This document shows, piece by piece, positions 36,949 to 45,399 of a DNA stretch of 64,000 bases. The notes under the pieces were generated by a model that saw only the letters and a list, made by a program, of their open reading frames with translations, made no database searches and was not told the origin of the DNA. The stretch is taken from contig CAJXMG010000007.1 of the NCBI GenBank assembly GCA_913056395.1, forward strand, positions 1 through 64,000, read 5' to 3'. The translations under genes were made by a program, and so were the position numbers. How positions within the stretch are numbered: position 1 is the stretch's first letter; each line of letters starts with the position of its first letter. This DNA is from an uncultured bacterium (GTDB lineage Bacteria; Planctomycetota; UBA8108; UBA1146).

Positions 36949-37800
36949 ATGTCTGAAAACATCACAGTTATTGGTGCCGGAACGATGGGTGCGGGAATCG
37001 CTCAAGTTGCGGCAATACATGGTTATCGGACAACCCTTTGTGATGTTTCCGAAGAGCAATTGGCATCTGCGGTGGCAGCGATTGAGGCCAGTGTTGAAAA
37101 GGGCATCGCCAGAGGCAAGACCCCTGAAGAGGCACGCGAGAAGGTTCAATCGGGATTGACCACAGAAAGTGATCTTCAGCAGGCCTGTCAGGGTGCGACG
37201 GTTGTGATCGAAGCGGTGCCAGAGGACCTTGCGCTGAAGCAGTCGATTTTTCAGAAGGTGGAAGCGGTCATCGCGGATGATGCCCTTCTGGCCTCCAATA
37301 CCTCATCGATTCCGATCAGTAAACTGGCAGCGGATCTGAACTCACCCGATCGATTTATCGGCATGCACTTTTTCAACCCGGTACCGATTATGGCATTGAT
37401 CGAAGTAATTCGTGGAGAGTCTACTTCCGATGCTGCTATTGACCGGACTGTGGACCTTGCGCACCGTTTGTCCAAAGAGCCTATCGTGGTCAAGGATTCC
37501 CCCGGTTTCGCGACGAGCCGCCTGGGTTTGGTCATCGGTCTCGAGGCGATTCGCATGTTGGAAGACGGGGTCGCCAGTGCGGTAGAGATCGACAAGGCGA
37601 TGGAGTTGGGCTACCGACACCCCATGGGGCCCTTGAAACTGACCGATCTGGTTGGGCTCGACGTCCGTTTGGCGATCGCGGAAGTCCTCCATGAGCAAAT
37701 CGGAGAGCAGTTCCGCCCACCCCAGCTATTACGGGATATGGTGGAAAAAGGCCATTTGGGTAAAAAGACCGGTCAGGGATTTCATGACTGGACTGACTGA
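36949..37800 (+). CDS. 3-hydroxybutyryl-CoA / 3-hydroxyacyl-CoA dehydrogenase
   Basis: The 283-residue enzyme oxidises 3-hydroxyacyl-CoA with NAD or reduces acetoacetyl-CoA. It has the Rossmann loop VIGAGTMGAGIA, the catalytic region SNTSSIPISKLA, HFFNPVPIMALIEVIRG, KDSPGFATSRLG and the C-terminal GYRHPMGPLKLTDLVGLDV. Length and domain order fit the single-function Hbd/PaaH type. GAGAAGGAAG precedes the ATG. With the three divergent crotonases it makes a beta-oxidation-like set, though no acyl-CoA dehydrogenase or thiolase lies in the window. Confidence 0.95.
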   Translation: MSENITVIGAGTMGAGIAQVAAIHGYRTTLCDVSEEQLASAVAAIEASVEKGIARGKTPEEAREKVQSGLTTESDLQQACQGATVVIEAVPEDLALKQSIFQKVEAVIADDALLASNTSSIPISKLAADLNSPDRFIGMHFFNPVPIMALIEVIRGESTSDAAIDRTVDLAHRLSKEPIVVKDSPGFATSRLGLVIGLEAIRMLEDGVASAVEIDKAMELGYRHPMGPLKLTDLVGLDVRLAIAEVLHEQIGEQFRPPQLLRDMVEKGHLGKKTGQGFHDWTD

Positions 37801-37932
37801 TTCCAACCCCTGATTACCGACTGAAACCTCGACCATTGACCCCATGACCCCTCCCGGTAGAGTTTATGAGGTGAGGATTTGTGTGCGTTTTCCCCCGGAA
37901 ACGCCTCATTATTCATGCAAGGGAGTGGATTG

Positions 37933-39237
37933 ATGTCGAGAATTTCATGTCTTTTGGGCCTTCTTTGTGTCCTGTGGGTATCAGGAGTGACTGACGCGCA
38001 GGAAACGACGGTAACCCTTGGTGGGGGTTCCGGAGCCACTGGCGAAGTGATCACCAGTTCGGTGACTCTGGATTCGAGTGTGGTCGTTCAAGGCTGGTCT
38101 TTGGGGGTCTGTCACCCGGAAGCGGACTTGACCCTGTTGTCAGCAACAGACGGTGCCACCACGCAAACGGTCAACGGGGGATCCTCTCCCGACTTCAATG
38201 AAGTGAATATTACCACCGGCGGGGTGACTGTCGGTGTGGTGATCAGTTTTGTGGGAAGCAGCTCGCTTGATCCCGGGACCGGATATGACTTGCTGGCTTT
38301 GGAATATGAGCTGATCGGAGTTGCGGATGTTGCTCCGATTGATGCTGCTTTGGAGTTTTGCTCGACATTGGGTTCTCCTCCTGTGGAGAACGTGATCGTT
38401 TCAGGTGGTACCAGCCTCGTTCCTGTGCAAAACAACTCGGTGATACAAATTCTTCCGCCTCCCGATTTTTGTCTCGATCTGATTTGTACCGGTGGGGTTT
38501 CTGACTCGGTCATTACCTGGACCGAGTGCACTCCCTTCGACTACGTGCTTATTCATCGTGATGGAGAGTTGATCGCCATGAGCGATGGATCCTCATTCGA
38601 GTATGTGGATGAGAACCTGAATCCGGGATCCTATGTTTATTCATTGGTTGGAGTGGTGTTTACGGACTCTGACCCTGAGCCTAACATCGTGACCAATTTT
38701 TGCTCCACCGACATCATTCCGGTAACAGCCCAGGGGATTTCGCCTTTGACAGGTCATTACCTGGGTGGAGAGACGATCAGCGTCAATGGATCAGGATTCC
38801 TTGCCGCTCCTGACACGGTCGTATCGATCAACGGAATCCCCCTTGAGAACCAGACCATCGTCGATGACACGACCGTGACCGGTACCTTGCCTGCTTCTAC
38901 AGCGGGAGTGGGTCAGGTGGACGTGGAAGTCGTCAACTCACTGGGGTCTGCGTCCATCGATCTGGGGTTCACCTATGGGTTTATTCGTGGGGTCGTCAAT
39001 GGCGATGTCATTCTCGACATCGGTGACGCCATGTACATCGCCATGTATCTCTTTAATGGAGGTGCTGAGCCTGCATGTCTCGAGGCAGCAGAGGCGAATG
39101 GTGATGGGGTGATCGATATTGCGGATTCGATCTACGTGGTTGCCTATCTGTTCAGGAATGGGCCGTCTCCGGCAGCTCCCTTTCCCGCTGCTGGTCTCGA
39201 TGACGACCCCACCGGCGGATTTGGCTGTAATCCATGA
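37933..39237 (+). CDS. Secreted protein with IPT/TIG domain and dockerin-like C-terminus
   Basis: Start moved from 37879 to ATG 37933, which follows GGGAG with a normal gap (434 aa). A signal peptide (LLGLLCVLWVSGVTDAQ) is followed by a cohesin-like beta domain (VTLDSSVVVQGWSLGVCHPEADLTLLSAT), a fibronectin-like middle, an IPT/TIG domain (ISPLTGHYLGGETISVNGSGF) and a dockerin-like double calcium loop (VVNGDVILDIGDAMYIAMYLF, EANGDGVIDIADSIYVVAYLF). This modular form is common in planctomycete secretomes, where the role is unknown. Its C-terminal module matches in kind that of the multicopper oxidase at 5594. Confidence 0.85.
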   Translation: MSRISCLLGLLCVLWVSGVTDAQETTVTLGGGSGATGEVITSSVTLDSSVVVQGWSLGVCHPEADLTLLSATDGATTQTVNGGSSPDFNEVNITTGGVTVGVVISFVGSSSLDPGTGYDLLALEYELIGVADVAPIDAALEFCSTLGSPPVENVIVSGGTSLVPVQNNSVIQILPPPDFCLDLICTGGVSDSVITWTECTPFDYVLIHRDGELIAMSDGSSFEYVDENLNPGSYVYSLVGVVFTDSDPEPNIVTNFCSTDIIPVTAQGISPLTGHYLGGETISVNGSGFLAAPDTVVSINGIPLENQTIVDDTTVTGTLPASTAGVGQVDVEVVNSLGSASIDLGFTYGFIRGVVNGDVILDIGDAMYIAMYLFNGGAEPACLEAAEANGDGVIDIADSIYVVAYLFRNGPSPAAPFPAAGLDDDPTGGFGCNP

Positions 39238-39248
39238 TTATCGCCTGC

Positions 39249-39275
39249 CTGATTCGGTCCGATTGACCGATTCAG
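39249..39275 (+). terminator. Stem-loop after the IPT/dockerin gene
   Basis: CTGATTCGGTC (39249-39259) pairs with GACCGATTCAG (39265-39275) at ten of eleven positions, twelve bases past the stop codon. There is no T-run, so a terminator function is uncertain. Confidence 0.4.
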
Positions 39276-39341
39276 TCCTGTTCGGTATGCTTCTCAGTCC
39301 TTTAGAGACCTTCCGAACGGGAAGTGTCCCTGTGGTCAGAT

Positions 39342-39418
39342 CGGGGTGTGGCTCAGTTTGGTAGAGCGCCACGTTCGGGACGTGGAGGCCGGAGGTTCGA
39401 ATCCTCTCACCCCGACCA
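39342..39418 (+). tRNA. tRNA-Pro (CGG)
   Basis: Acceptor CGGGGTG pairs with CACCCCG, the anticodon stem CCACG/CGTGG encloses TTCGGGA (CGG), and the T-loop GGTTCGAATCC is normal. The discriminator A is followed by an encoded CCA, unlike the two spacer tRNAs. Confidence 0.97.
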
Positions 39419-39436
39419 TTTTTTGTTAAATCTGTA

Positions 39437-39467
39437 GCCGTGCGGCTTGAGCTGCACGGCATTTTTT
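39437..39467 (+). terminator. Terminator of tRNA-Pro
   Basis: GCCGTGCGGC (39437-39446) and GCTGCACGGC (39451-39460) form a ten-pair stem with a TTGA loop, followed by ATTTTTT. Confidence 0.9.
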
Positions 39468-39635
39468 ATGCTTGAAGTTGATTTATGAAGTTGAATGAAC
39501 TCTGGGGCGAATTGATGCCTCTACTCGGTGGGAAATCCCTTTTTTTTGTAAGTCATCTCTGATTTTATAGACCTTCACCTACCTGCTGGTACCGCGGCTG
39601 GGAACGATTCTCCTCATTGAAGAAACCGATGGGCA

Positions 39636-40388
39636 ATGAAAACGAAATTTACAATCGTGATTCCGTTTTTCAATGCAGAGGAATGGATCAGTAAGTGCCT
39701 CGAAAGTGTCTTGGCCCAGACGGTCGAGGACTTTCATTGTGTCGTCGCAGATGATGCTTCTACCGATCAATCCTATGAGATCTGCCAATCTCTGATTGGA
39801 GAAGATTCCCGATTCAAACTGGTTCGTAACGAGAGAAATCTTGGAGCCCTTGAGAATATCTATACCGCTACGCTAGAGCATAACCCGGTGAAAGACCCGG
39901 ACTCAGTGGTGATCCATTTGGACGGGGATGACTGGTTTCATGGAGCTGATGTCCTGTCCACTTTGGAGAATTATTATCAATCTCCAGATTGTTGGATGAC
40001 CTATGGCAGTTACATGAATCTCTCTGATGGCAAGAGAGGGGCCTATTCTCAGGAAGTGCCCCAGGAAGTTGTGAAAAGCAGGGGGTTTCGACAGCACCGC
40101 TGGTGTACCTCTCATTTGAGGACTTACCGATTGGGATTGTTTCGTCAGATTCAGAGAAAAGATCTGGTCGATTGGTTGGGCCGCTTTTATCGGAGGGCTA
40201 CTGATCACGCCCTGATGTTTCCCATGTTGGAAATGAGCGGGGAGAAAGCTCACTTTGTTGATGAGATTCTCTACGTTTACAATGACTTGAATAATCTCAA
40301 TCTTCATAAATCGAGTCGGCGCTCTCAGGGAAGACTCGCCCGAAAGTTTCGTCGCAAGAAACGATATGACTTGATTTCAGGTTGGTGA
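39636..40388 (+). CDS. Family 2 glycosyltransferase
   Basis: The 250-residue protein has the GT-A start KFTIVIPFFNAEEWISKCLESVLAQT, the nucleotide-sugar motif VVADDASTDQS and the DxD-type metal site HLDGDDWF. The C-terminus is very basic (RRSQGRLARKFRRKKRYD). It transfers a sugar from a nucleotide donor; acceptor unknown. No transmembrane segment is seen. The ribosome binding site before ATG 39636 is weak. It stands alone, with tRNA-Pro upstream and an aminopeptidase downstream. Confidence 0.9.
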   Translation: MKTKFTIVIPFFNAEEWISKCLESVLAQTVEDFHCVVADDASTDQSYEICQSLIGEDSRFKLVRNERNLGALENIYTATLEHNPVKDPDSVVIHLDGDDWFHGADVLSTLENYYQSPDCWMTYGSYMNLSDGKRGAYSQEVPQEVVKSRGFRQHRWCTSHLRTYRLGLFRQIQRKDLVDWLGRFYRRATDHALMFPMLEMSGEKAHFVDEILYVYNDLNNLNLHKSSRRSQGRLARKFRRKKRYDLISGW

Positions 40389-40491
40389 ACGATCCGCTTA
40401 ATCTTTCACAGCAGGGGGGCAGGTCCGTTGATCAGGCCAATGTGACCCCCAGTGACGATTGTGGTTTACGCTAAGTTTAAGGAGTGTCGTT

Positions 40492-41751
40492 ATGAATACA
40501 TTGTCTGGTGTCGACCGCGCTTCTTTGGAGCGATACGCACAATTGATCGTCTCGCGGGGTTGCAATGTGCAACCGGGCCAGTTTTTTCAAATTGGTGCCG
40601 ATTCAGTCAGTACTGATTTTGCGGTTCTGGTTGCGGAAGCTGCCTATGAGGCGGGAGCCGGATTCGTCAATGTCGATTTGTCCGATGATCGTTTTCAAAG
40701 GGCACGTGTCTTGGGCTCGGCGAAGGACGAATTTCTCGATCACGTGCCTGCACATATCCCTGTTCGCTTTGACGAAATGATCGATTCCAGATCTGCAGTG
40801 GTTCGACTCATCGGCCCCAGGGATCCGTCGGACCTTGCCGGGCTTCCTGCCGCGAAAATGAATCAGGTGCGAATGGCAGGGCACAAGGCGGCCAAAAGGT
40901 TTTACAGCGAAGGGATCGGTCTCTCCGCGGTTCAGTGGTGCGTGGCTTCTGCTGCAACGATCGGTTGGGCAGAGTCCATCATGGATGACCTCAAGGGTGA
41001 AGAGGCCCGAACCTGCCTTTGGAACGAGTTGCTGCAAATCGTCCGGGCTGATCGTGAAGATTGTTTTGATCGTTGGAGAGACCACGGTGCCCATCTCAAG
41101 GAAAGAGGGCGTCGACTGAATGAACTCCAATTGGACTCACTTCACTTTTCCGGTCCAGGGACCGATCTGACCGTGGGTCTTTCAGAGTTGGCAAGATTTG
41201 AAGGTGGTGGGGCCATGAGTCAGCGGGAGGTGGAATTTGTTCCAAACCTGCCCACTGAAGAGGTCTTTACCACTCCGGATTGGCGCCGCACAGAGGGGGT
41301 CGTCCGGGTGACGAGGCCCTTTGTGGTCAATGGAGAACTGGTCAGGGATTTGACGATGACCTTCTCTGCAGGGGAGCTGGTTGATTTCGATGCCAGTGAG
41401 GGAGCAGATACTCTGAAGGCGTATGTCGACAGTGATCCCGGGGCCCGCCGCCTCGGTGAGGTGGCTATCGTGGGAACCGATTCGCCGATTTTTCAGAATG
41501 GACGAGTCTTCAAGGAGATTCTCCTCGATGAGAATGCCGCTTGTCACATCGCTGTGGGTAATGCTTACAAGAGTTGTCTCGAAGGTGGAGAGAGCCTGTC
41601 ACAGGAGCGATTGGATGAGATCGGCTGCAATTCTTCGTCTGCCCATACCGACATGATGATCAGTGATGAATCGGTTCAGGTGATCGGTCGCAGTTCCAAT
41701 GGCAAAGAAAGTGAAATTATCCGCGATGGTGCTTGGGTACTGGGGGAATGA
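40492..41751 (+). CDS. Aminopeptidase, family M29
   Basis: M29 enzymes are dinuclear metallo-aminopeptidases of the AmpS/aminopeptidase T type. The 419-residue product has VPNLPTEEVFTTPD (metal Glu), GRVFKEILLDENAACHIAVGNAY (Glu and His) and SSSAHTDMMISD (His-x-Asp), which match the family metal ligands. Start moved from 40459 to ATG 40492, with GGAG nine bases upstream. Its stop overlaps the next start by ATGA, so it is co-translated with a dipeptide-epimerase-like enzyme; peptide or cell-wall peptide turnover is the likely setting. Confidence 0.93.
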   Translation: MNTLSGVDRASLERYAQLIVSRGCNVQPGQFFQIGADSVSTDFAVLVAEAAYEAGAGFVNVDLSDDRFQRARVLGSAKDEFLDHVPAHIPVRFDEMIDSRSAVVRLIGPRDPSDLAGLPAAKMNQVRMAGHKAAKRFYSEGIGLSAVQWCVASAATIGWAESIMDDLKGEEARTCLWNELLQIVRADREDCFDRWRDHGAHLKERGRRLNELQLDSLHFSGPGTDLTVGLSELARFEGGGAMSQREVEFVPNLPTEEVFTTPDWRRTEGVVRVTRPFVVNGELVRDLTMTFSAGELVDFDASEGADTLKAYVDSDPGARRLGEVAIVGTDSPIFQNGRVFKEILLDENAACHIAVGNAYKSCLEGGESLSQERLDEIGCNSSSAHTDMMISDESVQVIGRSSNGKESEIIRDGAWVLGE

Positions 41752-42899
41752 AGCCCTCTTCGACTCCGCAAATTCAGCGACTGGAGGTTCGATCTCTCAA
41801 TCTTGAGTTGAGTGAAAGTTTTGCCATCTCTGGTGGATCTGTCGACGTCGCTGAGTTGCTCCTCTTTCGATTGATCGATGCGACCGGGAATATTGGGTTG
41901 GGGGAGGCAGCGCCTTTTCCAGCCTATGACGGCATGACTCGTGAGGCTGTTCTTGAGGCGATACCCCGCCTCGATTTTTCGTTTCTTGAAGATTCGCCGC
42001 CCTCTCAAGAAATCACTGAATCCCTGTCATGGATTGCCGAACAGTGGTCTGTGAATAAAGTATCCGGACCCCTTCTGGCGGCGGTGGAAATGAGCTGGTG
42101 GGATCTGCTTGGGAAATTCCTGCAGAAGCCGATCTGGCAGTTGTTCAGTGATCGTGAGCATTCCGCAGAAACCGGGATCACCATTGTTGTTGGAGATGAA
42201 GACCATGCCAGGAAGTCGGCAGAGAAATATAGGAAGCAAGGTTTTTCCGATTTGAAGGTCAAGCTCAGTGGAGACGTTCAGAAGGACTTGTCCAGAATGA
42301 TCGCTGTCCGCGATGCCCACCCCGAATGCCGATTGCTCTTGGATGCCAATGGCGGATTCAACCTGGCAGATGCACTCAGTTTTGTCGATGAACTTTCTGC
42401 CCTCGGTTTGGAGGTTGATTTTCTGGAGCAGCCGTTTCCTGCGGGGGCATTGGAAGAGAACCGAGAACTTGTTTCCCATTGCCCGATTCCCATTCTCGCG
42501 GATGAATCATGCACTTCAGTAGAGAGTCTGCAGGCATGCTTTAACGATGGCGCTTTTGCAGGGGTCAATCTGAAAACTCAGAAAAGTGGTGTCTGGGAAT
42601 CGGTCCTGATTCATGAAGCGGCTCTTCAATCGGGCAGGACTCTGATGATCGGTGGGATGGTCGAGTCGCCACTTTCGATGACCCTTTCCGCCCATTTGGT
42701 CAGGGGATTGGGAAGTTTCGACTGGGTCGATCTGGACACTCCACTCTTTATGAAGGAACATCCATTCATGGGCGGGATCCAATTCGACTCAGGAGCCGTC
42801 CAGTTATCAGCGGAACCCGGGTTAGGAATTTCGCTGAACCCGAATTTTGCGGGTTGGGCCGATTCGGAGTGGATTCCGGTCTGGCAAAGGGAGAAGTGA
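41748..42899 (+). CDS. Enolase-superfamily protein, L-Ala-D/L-Glu (dipeptide) epimerase-like
   Basis: The 383-residue product has the muconate-lactonizing subgroup layout: KVKLSGD with the KxK base, metal residues in LLLDANGG, FLEQPF and LADESC, and the second Lys in VNLKTQKSG. The GGMVESPLSM segment is like that of dipeptide epimerases. o-Succinylbenzoate synthase or N-acylamino acid racemase is a less likely alternative. I use ATG 41748, which overlaps the aminopeptidase stop, and not TTG 41733. An aminopeptidase plus an Ala-Glu epimerase suggests recycling of murein peptides. Confidence 0.88.
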   Translation: MKPSSTPQIQRLEVRSLNLELSESFAISGGSVDVAELLLFRLIDATGNIGLGEAAPFPAYDGMTREAVLEAIPRLDFSFLEDSPPSQEITESLSWIAEQWSVNKVSGPLLAAVEMSWWDLLGKFLQKPIWQLFSDREHSAETGITIVVGDEDHARKSAEKYRKQGFSDLKVKLSGDVQKDLSRMIAVRDAHPECRLLLDANGGFNLADALSFVDELSALGLEVDFLEQPFPAGALEENRELVSHCPIPILADESCTSVESLQACFNDGAFAGVNLKTQKSGVWESVLIHEAALQSGRTLMIGGMVESPLSMTLSAHLVRGLGSFDWVDLDTPLFMKEHPFMGGIQFDSGAVQLSAEPGLGISLNPNFAGWADSEWIPVWQREK

Positions 42900-43843
42900 T
42901 GAATCCTTTTTCATGGTTGTTTATTGCCCTGTTTACGCTTTCGGCGCCATCTTCTTCGAGTGATTCCAATTCAGTAGATTCTCCTCCGAATGTTCCTGCT
43001 GATGAGCCGATTCCAGTGGTCACTTTTGTTCAAGAGGTCACGGGGAGGCCCGGAAGTCCTGATTCAAAGACTTATGAACAGAAAGTGGTGCTCGCAGGTG
43101 ATCGAGTCTGGGTATTGGACGAACGTCGAAATTTGATCCAAATCCTGCGTGGTGACCTTGATCCCGCAGTCCTTTGGGAGGTTTCCAGTGATCTGGCCCG
43201 CTATCGGGAGGTGACCGATCTCTCAAGGATCCAAAAAGATCGACGGATCCAGGAAGTGCAATTTGTTCGTCGGGTTGCAGATCTTCCGCAAGAAGAGAAG
43301 CGGGAAATGCTCAAAGGAGCGCATATCCGTCTCAACGATCAGGGAGAACCGATTCGCGAGATCGAGTTGGAAGAAGTGGCTCCTTCTGTGGGTGCTGAAG
43401 ACGGTTTGAGACAGGTCAAGGTTTATGAAAATGGACGACTTGTGGCCAATCTGAAGTTAGCAAACATGGAGATCCCTTTTTCATTTGCTCCGCTCCATGA
43501 AGCGACGGGAGCATTCAGTCGTGAGGTTTTTGAGGTCATTCGTGACCTCAAGGGTTTTCCCGTTTCCGGGACGATCTATGTTGTGACTGCAACATTGACC
43601 CATCCTCTGGAGTTCAGGAGTCGCGATATCGAGAAGGGCTCTGTTTCTGCCAGTTTTTTCGATCTTCCTGAAGATTGTCAAAAGGAAGAGCAGAGGGCTT
43701 TTCTGAATTGCCCGATCTGTGGGTCAGAAGTGGAGCGGGAGAGCTCCGCTGCCCGTGCCCGGGATCGAGAAGGGCAGTGGATCTTCTTCAAAACCCGGGA
43801 ATGCTTCTCGGAGTGGAAAAAGCAGCGCAAAGCTCGACAGTAA
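42899..43843 (+). CDS. Exported protein with C-terminal YHS/TRASH-like zinc-ribbon motif
   Basis: Start moved to ATG 42899, which shares its A with the TGA of the epimerase gene and has GGGAGAAG before it. The 314-residue product has a signal peptide (NPFSWLFIALFTLSAPSSSS), a middle domain of unknown type, and a C-terminus NCPICGSEVERES followed by IFFKTRECFSEWKKQ. A CxxC pair, then about 25 residues on another Cys followed by an aromatic-rich helix is the shape of YHS/TRASH metal-binding modules. Its role is unknown; metal sensing or binding in the periplasm is a guess. Confidence 0.75.
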   Translation: MNPFSWLFIALFTLSAPSSSSDSNSVDSPPNVPADEPIPVVTFVQEVTGRPGSPDSKTYEQKVVLAGDRVWVLDERRNLIQILRGDLDPAVLWEVSSDLARYREVTDLSRIQKDRRIQEVQFVRRVADLPQEEKREMLKGAHIRLNDQGEPIREIELEEVAPSVGAEDGLRQVKVYENGRLVANLKLANMEIPFSFAPLHEATGAFSREVFEVIRDLKGFPVSGTIYVVTATLTHPLEFRSRDIEKGSVSASFFDLPEDCQKEEQRAFLNCPICGSEVERESSAARARDREGQWIFFKTRECFSEWKKQRKARQ

Positions 43844-43852
43844 GAGCCTTTG

Positions 43853-45259
43853 TTACTCCGCCAGTGCTTCGTGAAGTGCGCTGAGATCGACCGGCTGTCC
43901 ATGGAGTGCGCCTTCCACGATGGCTCCAATGCGAACCAGTGCCTCTCGGTCCTGGCCTTCAATTCGTGCTGTCAGGTTTGCTGTCGTGTTCGACGCACGG
44001 ATCAGCATCCAGCCGTCAGGGAACGAGAGTCGGACTCCATCGAGGTCGACCAGTTTTCCACCCTGTGCGTCGGACCGGAAGTGATCGATCAGATAGTCGA
44101 CGACCCCGAACTTGTGTTCTTCGGAAACCGGGATTTTGACCTCGGGTGTCGAGACTTTGACCGGGATGTCTGCGAAGAGGTCCGAGCATTTGCAATTATT
44201 TTGAGCCATGATTTCAAGGGTCAGGAGAGCGGCGAAGAAAGCATCGTCGAAGCCATCCCCCTTGTGATTGACACAGATATGGCCGGAGAGTTCACCGGCG
44301 AGGATCGCTCCCGTCTCCCGCATTTTTTCCTTGATGATGGAGTGGCCGGTTTTACTCAGGATCGGTTCTCCCCCTGCTTCAACAATTGCAGGCTCGATAT
44401 CGTCGGAGCATTTGACGTCGAAGATGATTTTCCCGCCGGGGACTTCCTTCAAAAGGTGGCGGGCAAAAGCGAGGAGCAGAAGGTCTGCCGAGATCTTCTG
44501 ACCGTTTTCATCGATCAGTCCGACCCTGTCCGAGTCCCCATCGAAACCAAAACCACAGGCGTAATCTCCCTCGGCGACCAGATCACAAAGCGCCTTCATG
44601 TATTTGGGCACTTCCGGATCGGGGAGATGGTTGGGAAAGGTTCCATCCGGCTCTGCATAGAGGGCATCGACTTCGATACCGAGTTTTTCAAAGAGGGGCA
44701 GGATGACTGGACCAGCAGTGCCGTTGCCACAGTCGATGGCGACCTTGAATCCTTCCGGAAAAGAGAATCGATCCACCCGGGACGCCAGATAGTCGTCGAG
44801 AATGTTGCGACTCGATCGGGAGCCCTGGTTTTCAGCGGGAGAGGCGGTCAGGCATTTCCCGTGGAGAAGTTGCAGTTCATCGCCCCAAATCGGATACAGC
44901 CCACGGGTGATTTTCAGCCCATTGTAATTAATCGGGTTATGGCTTCCCGTAATCATGACGCCACCATCGCAATTCAAATGCTTGACGGCCCAGTAAAGGA
45001 CGGGAGTGGGGACATCGTGGATTTCGATCACGTCGAGCCCTGCGGAGCAAAGCCCTTCCGTCACCGCATCGGCAAATCGGGGGCTTGATTCACGGACGTC
45101 ATGACCGACGACGATCTGGCGGGCGTTTCCTTCGGCCAGATGTAGCCCCAGCCCAAGGCCGATCTGTCGAATCCGGTCGACGGTGAGGTCTTCCTCGACG
45201 ATTCCACGGATATCGTAGGTCCGGAAAATTCCGATGGGGAGATCGATTTGCTGGTTCAT
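43853..45259 (-). CDS. manB: Phosphomannomutase/phosphoglucomutase
   Basis: The 468-residue enzyme interconverts sugar 1- and 6-phosphates. It has the phosphoserine loop TGSHNPINYNGLKI, the metal loop FGFDGDSDRVG, the sugar loop GELSGH and a phosphate-binding C-terminal motif RASNTTANLTARIEG (usually RxSNTEP). It may work with the mannose-1-phosphate guanylyltransferase at 58960. Start moved from 45538 to ATG 45259 (MNQQIDLPIGIFRTYDIRG), with GGAGG upstream. It is convergent with the YHS-like gene, nine bases between stops. manB is used in the broad sense; algC would be equally fair. Confidence 0.93.
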   Translation of the reverse strand: MNQQIDLPIGIFRTYDIRGIVEEDLTVDRIRQIGLGLGLHLAEGNARQIVVGHDVRESSPRFADAVTEGLCSAGLDVIEIHDVPTPVLYWAVKHLNCDGGVMITGSHNPINYNGLKITRGLYPIWGDELQLLHGKCLTASPAENQGSRSSRNILDDYLASRVDRFSFPEGFKVAIDCGNGTAGPVILPLFEKLGIEVDALYAEPDGTFPNHLPDPEVPKYMKALCDLVAEGDYACGFGFDGDSDRVGLIDENGQKISADLLLLAFARHLLKEVPGGKIIFDVKCSDDIEPAIVEAGGEPILSKTGHSIIKEKMRETGAILAGELSGHICVNHKGDGFDDAFFAALLTLEIMAQNNCKCSDLFADIPVKVSTPEVKIPVSEEHKFGVVDYLIDHFRSDAQGGKLVDLDGVRLSFPDGWMLIRASNTTANLTARIEGQDREALVRIGAIVEGALHGQPVDLSALHEALAE

Positions 45260-45399
45260 GGTTCCTCCGATTGATTCGGCGTGGACGGGGGCCATGCCGC
45301 TTGGGATTAGAATGGGGCGATTCCTGTTCGTCCCTGTCATGATTCCCTGTGCGGGGGTATGCTTGCTCAACTTTAGTTTTTCACGGGGGGTGGTGCAAC

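Noticed and set aside
33293-37800. Anaerobic benzoyl-CoA degradation cluster
   Set aside because: One crotonase resembles Dch, but no benzoyl-CoA reductase, Oah-type hydrolase or ligase is present; the call would be too strong.
43850-45088. Plus-strand ORF of 412 aa over phosphomannomutase
   Set aside because: Antisense shadow; the minus strand carries all mutase motifs.
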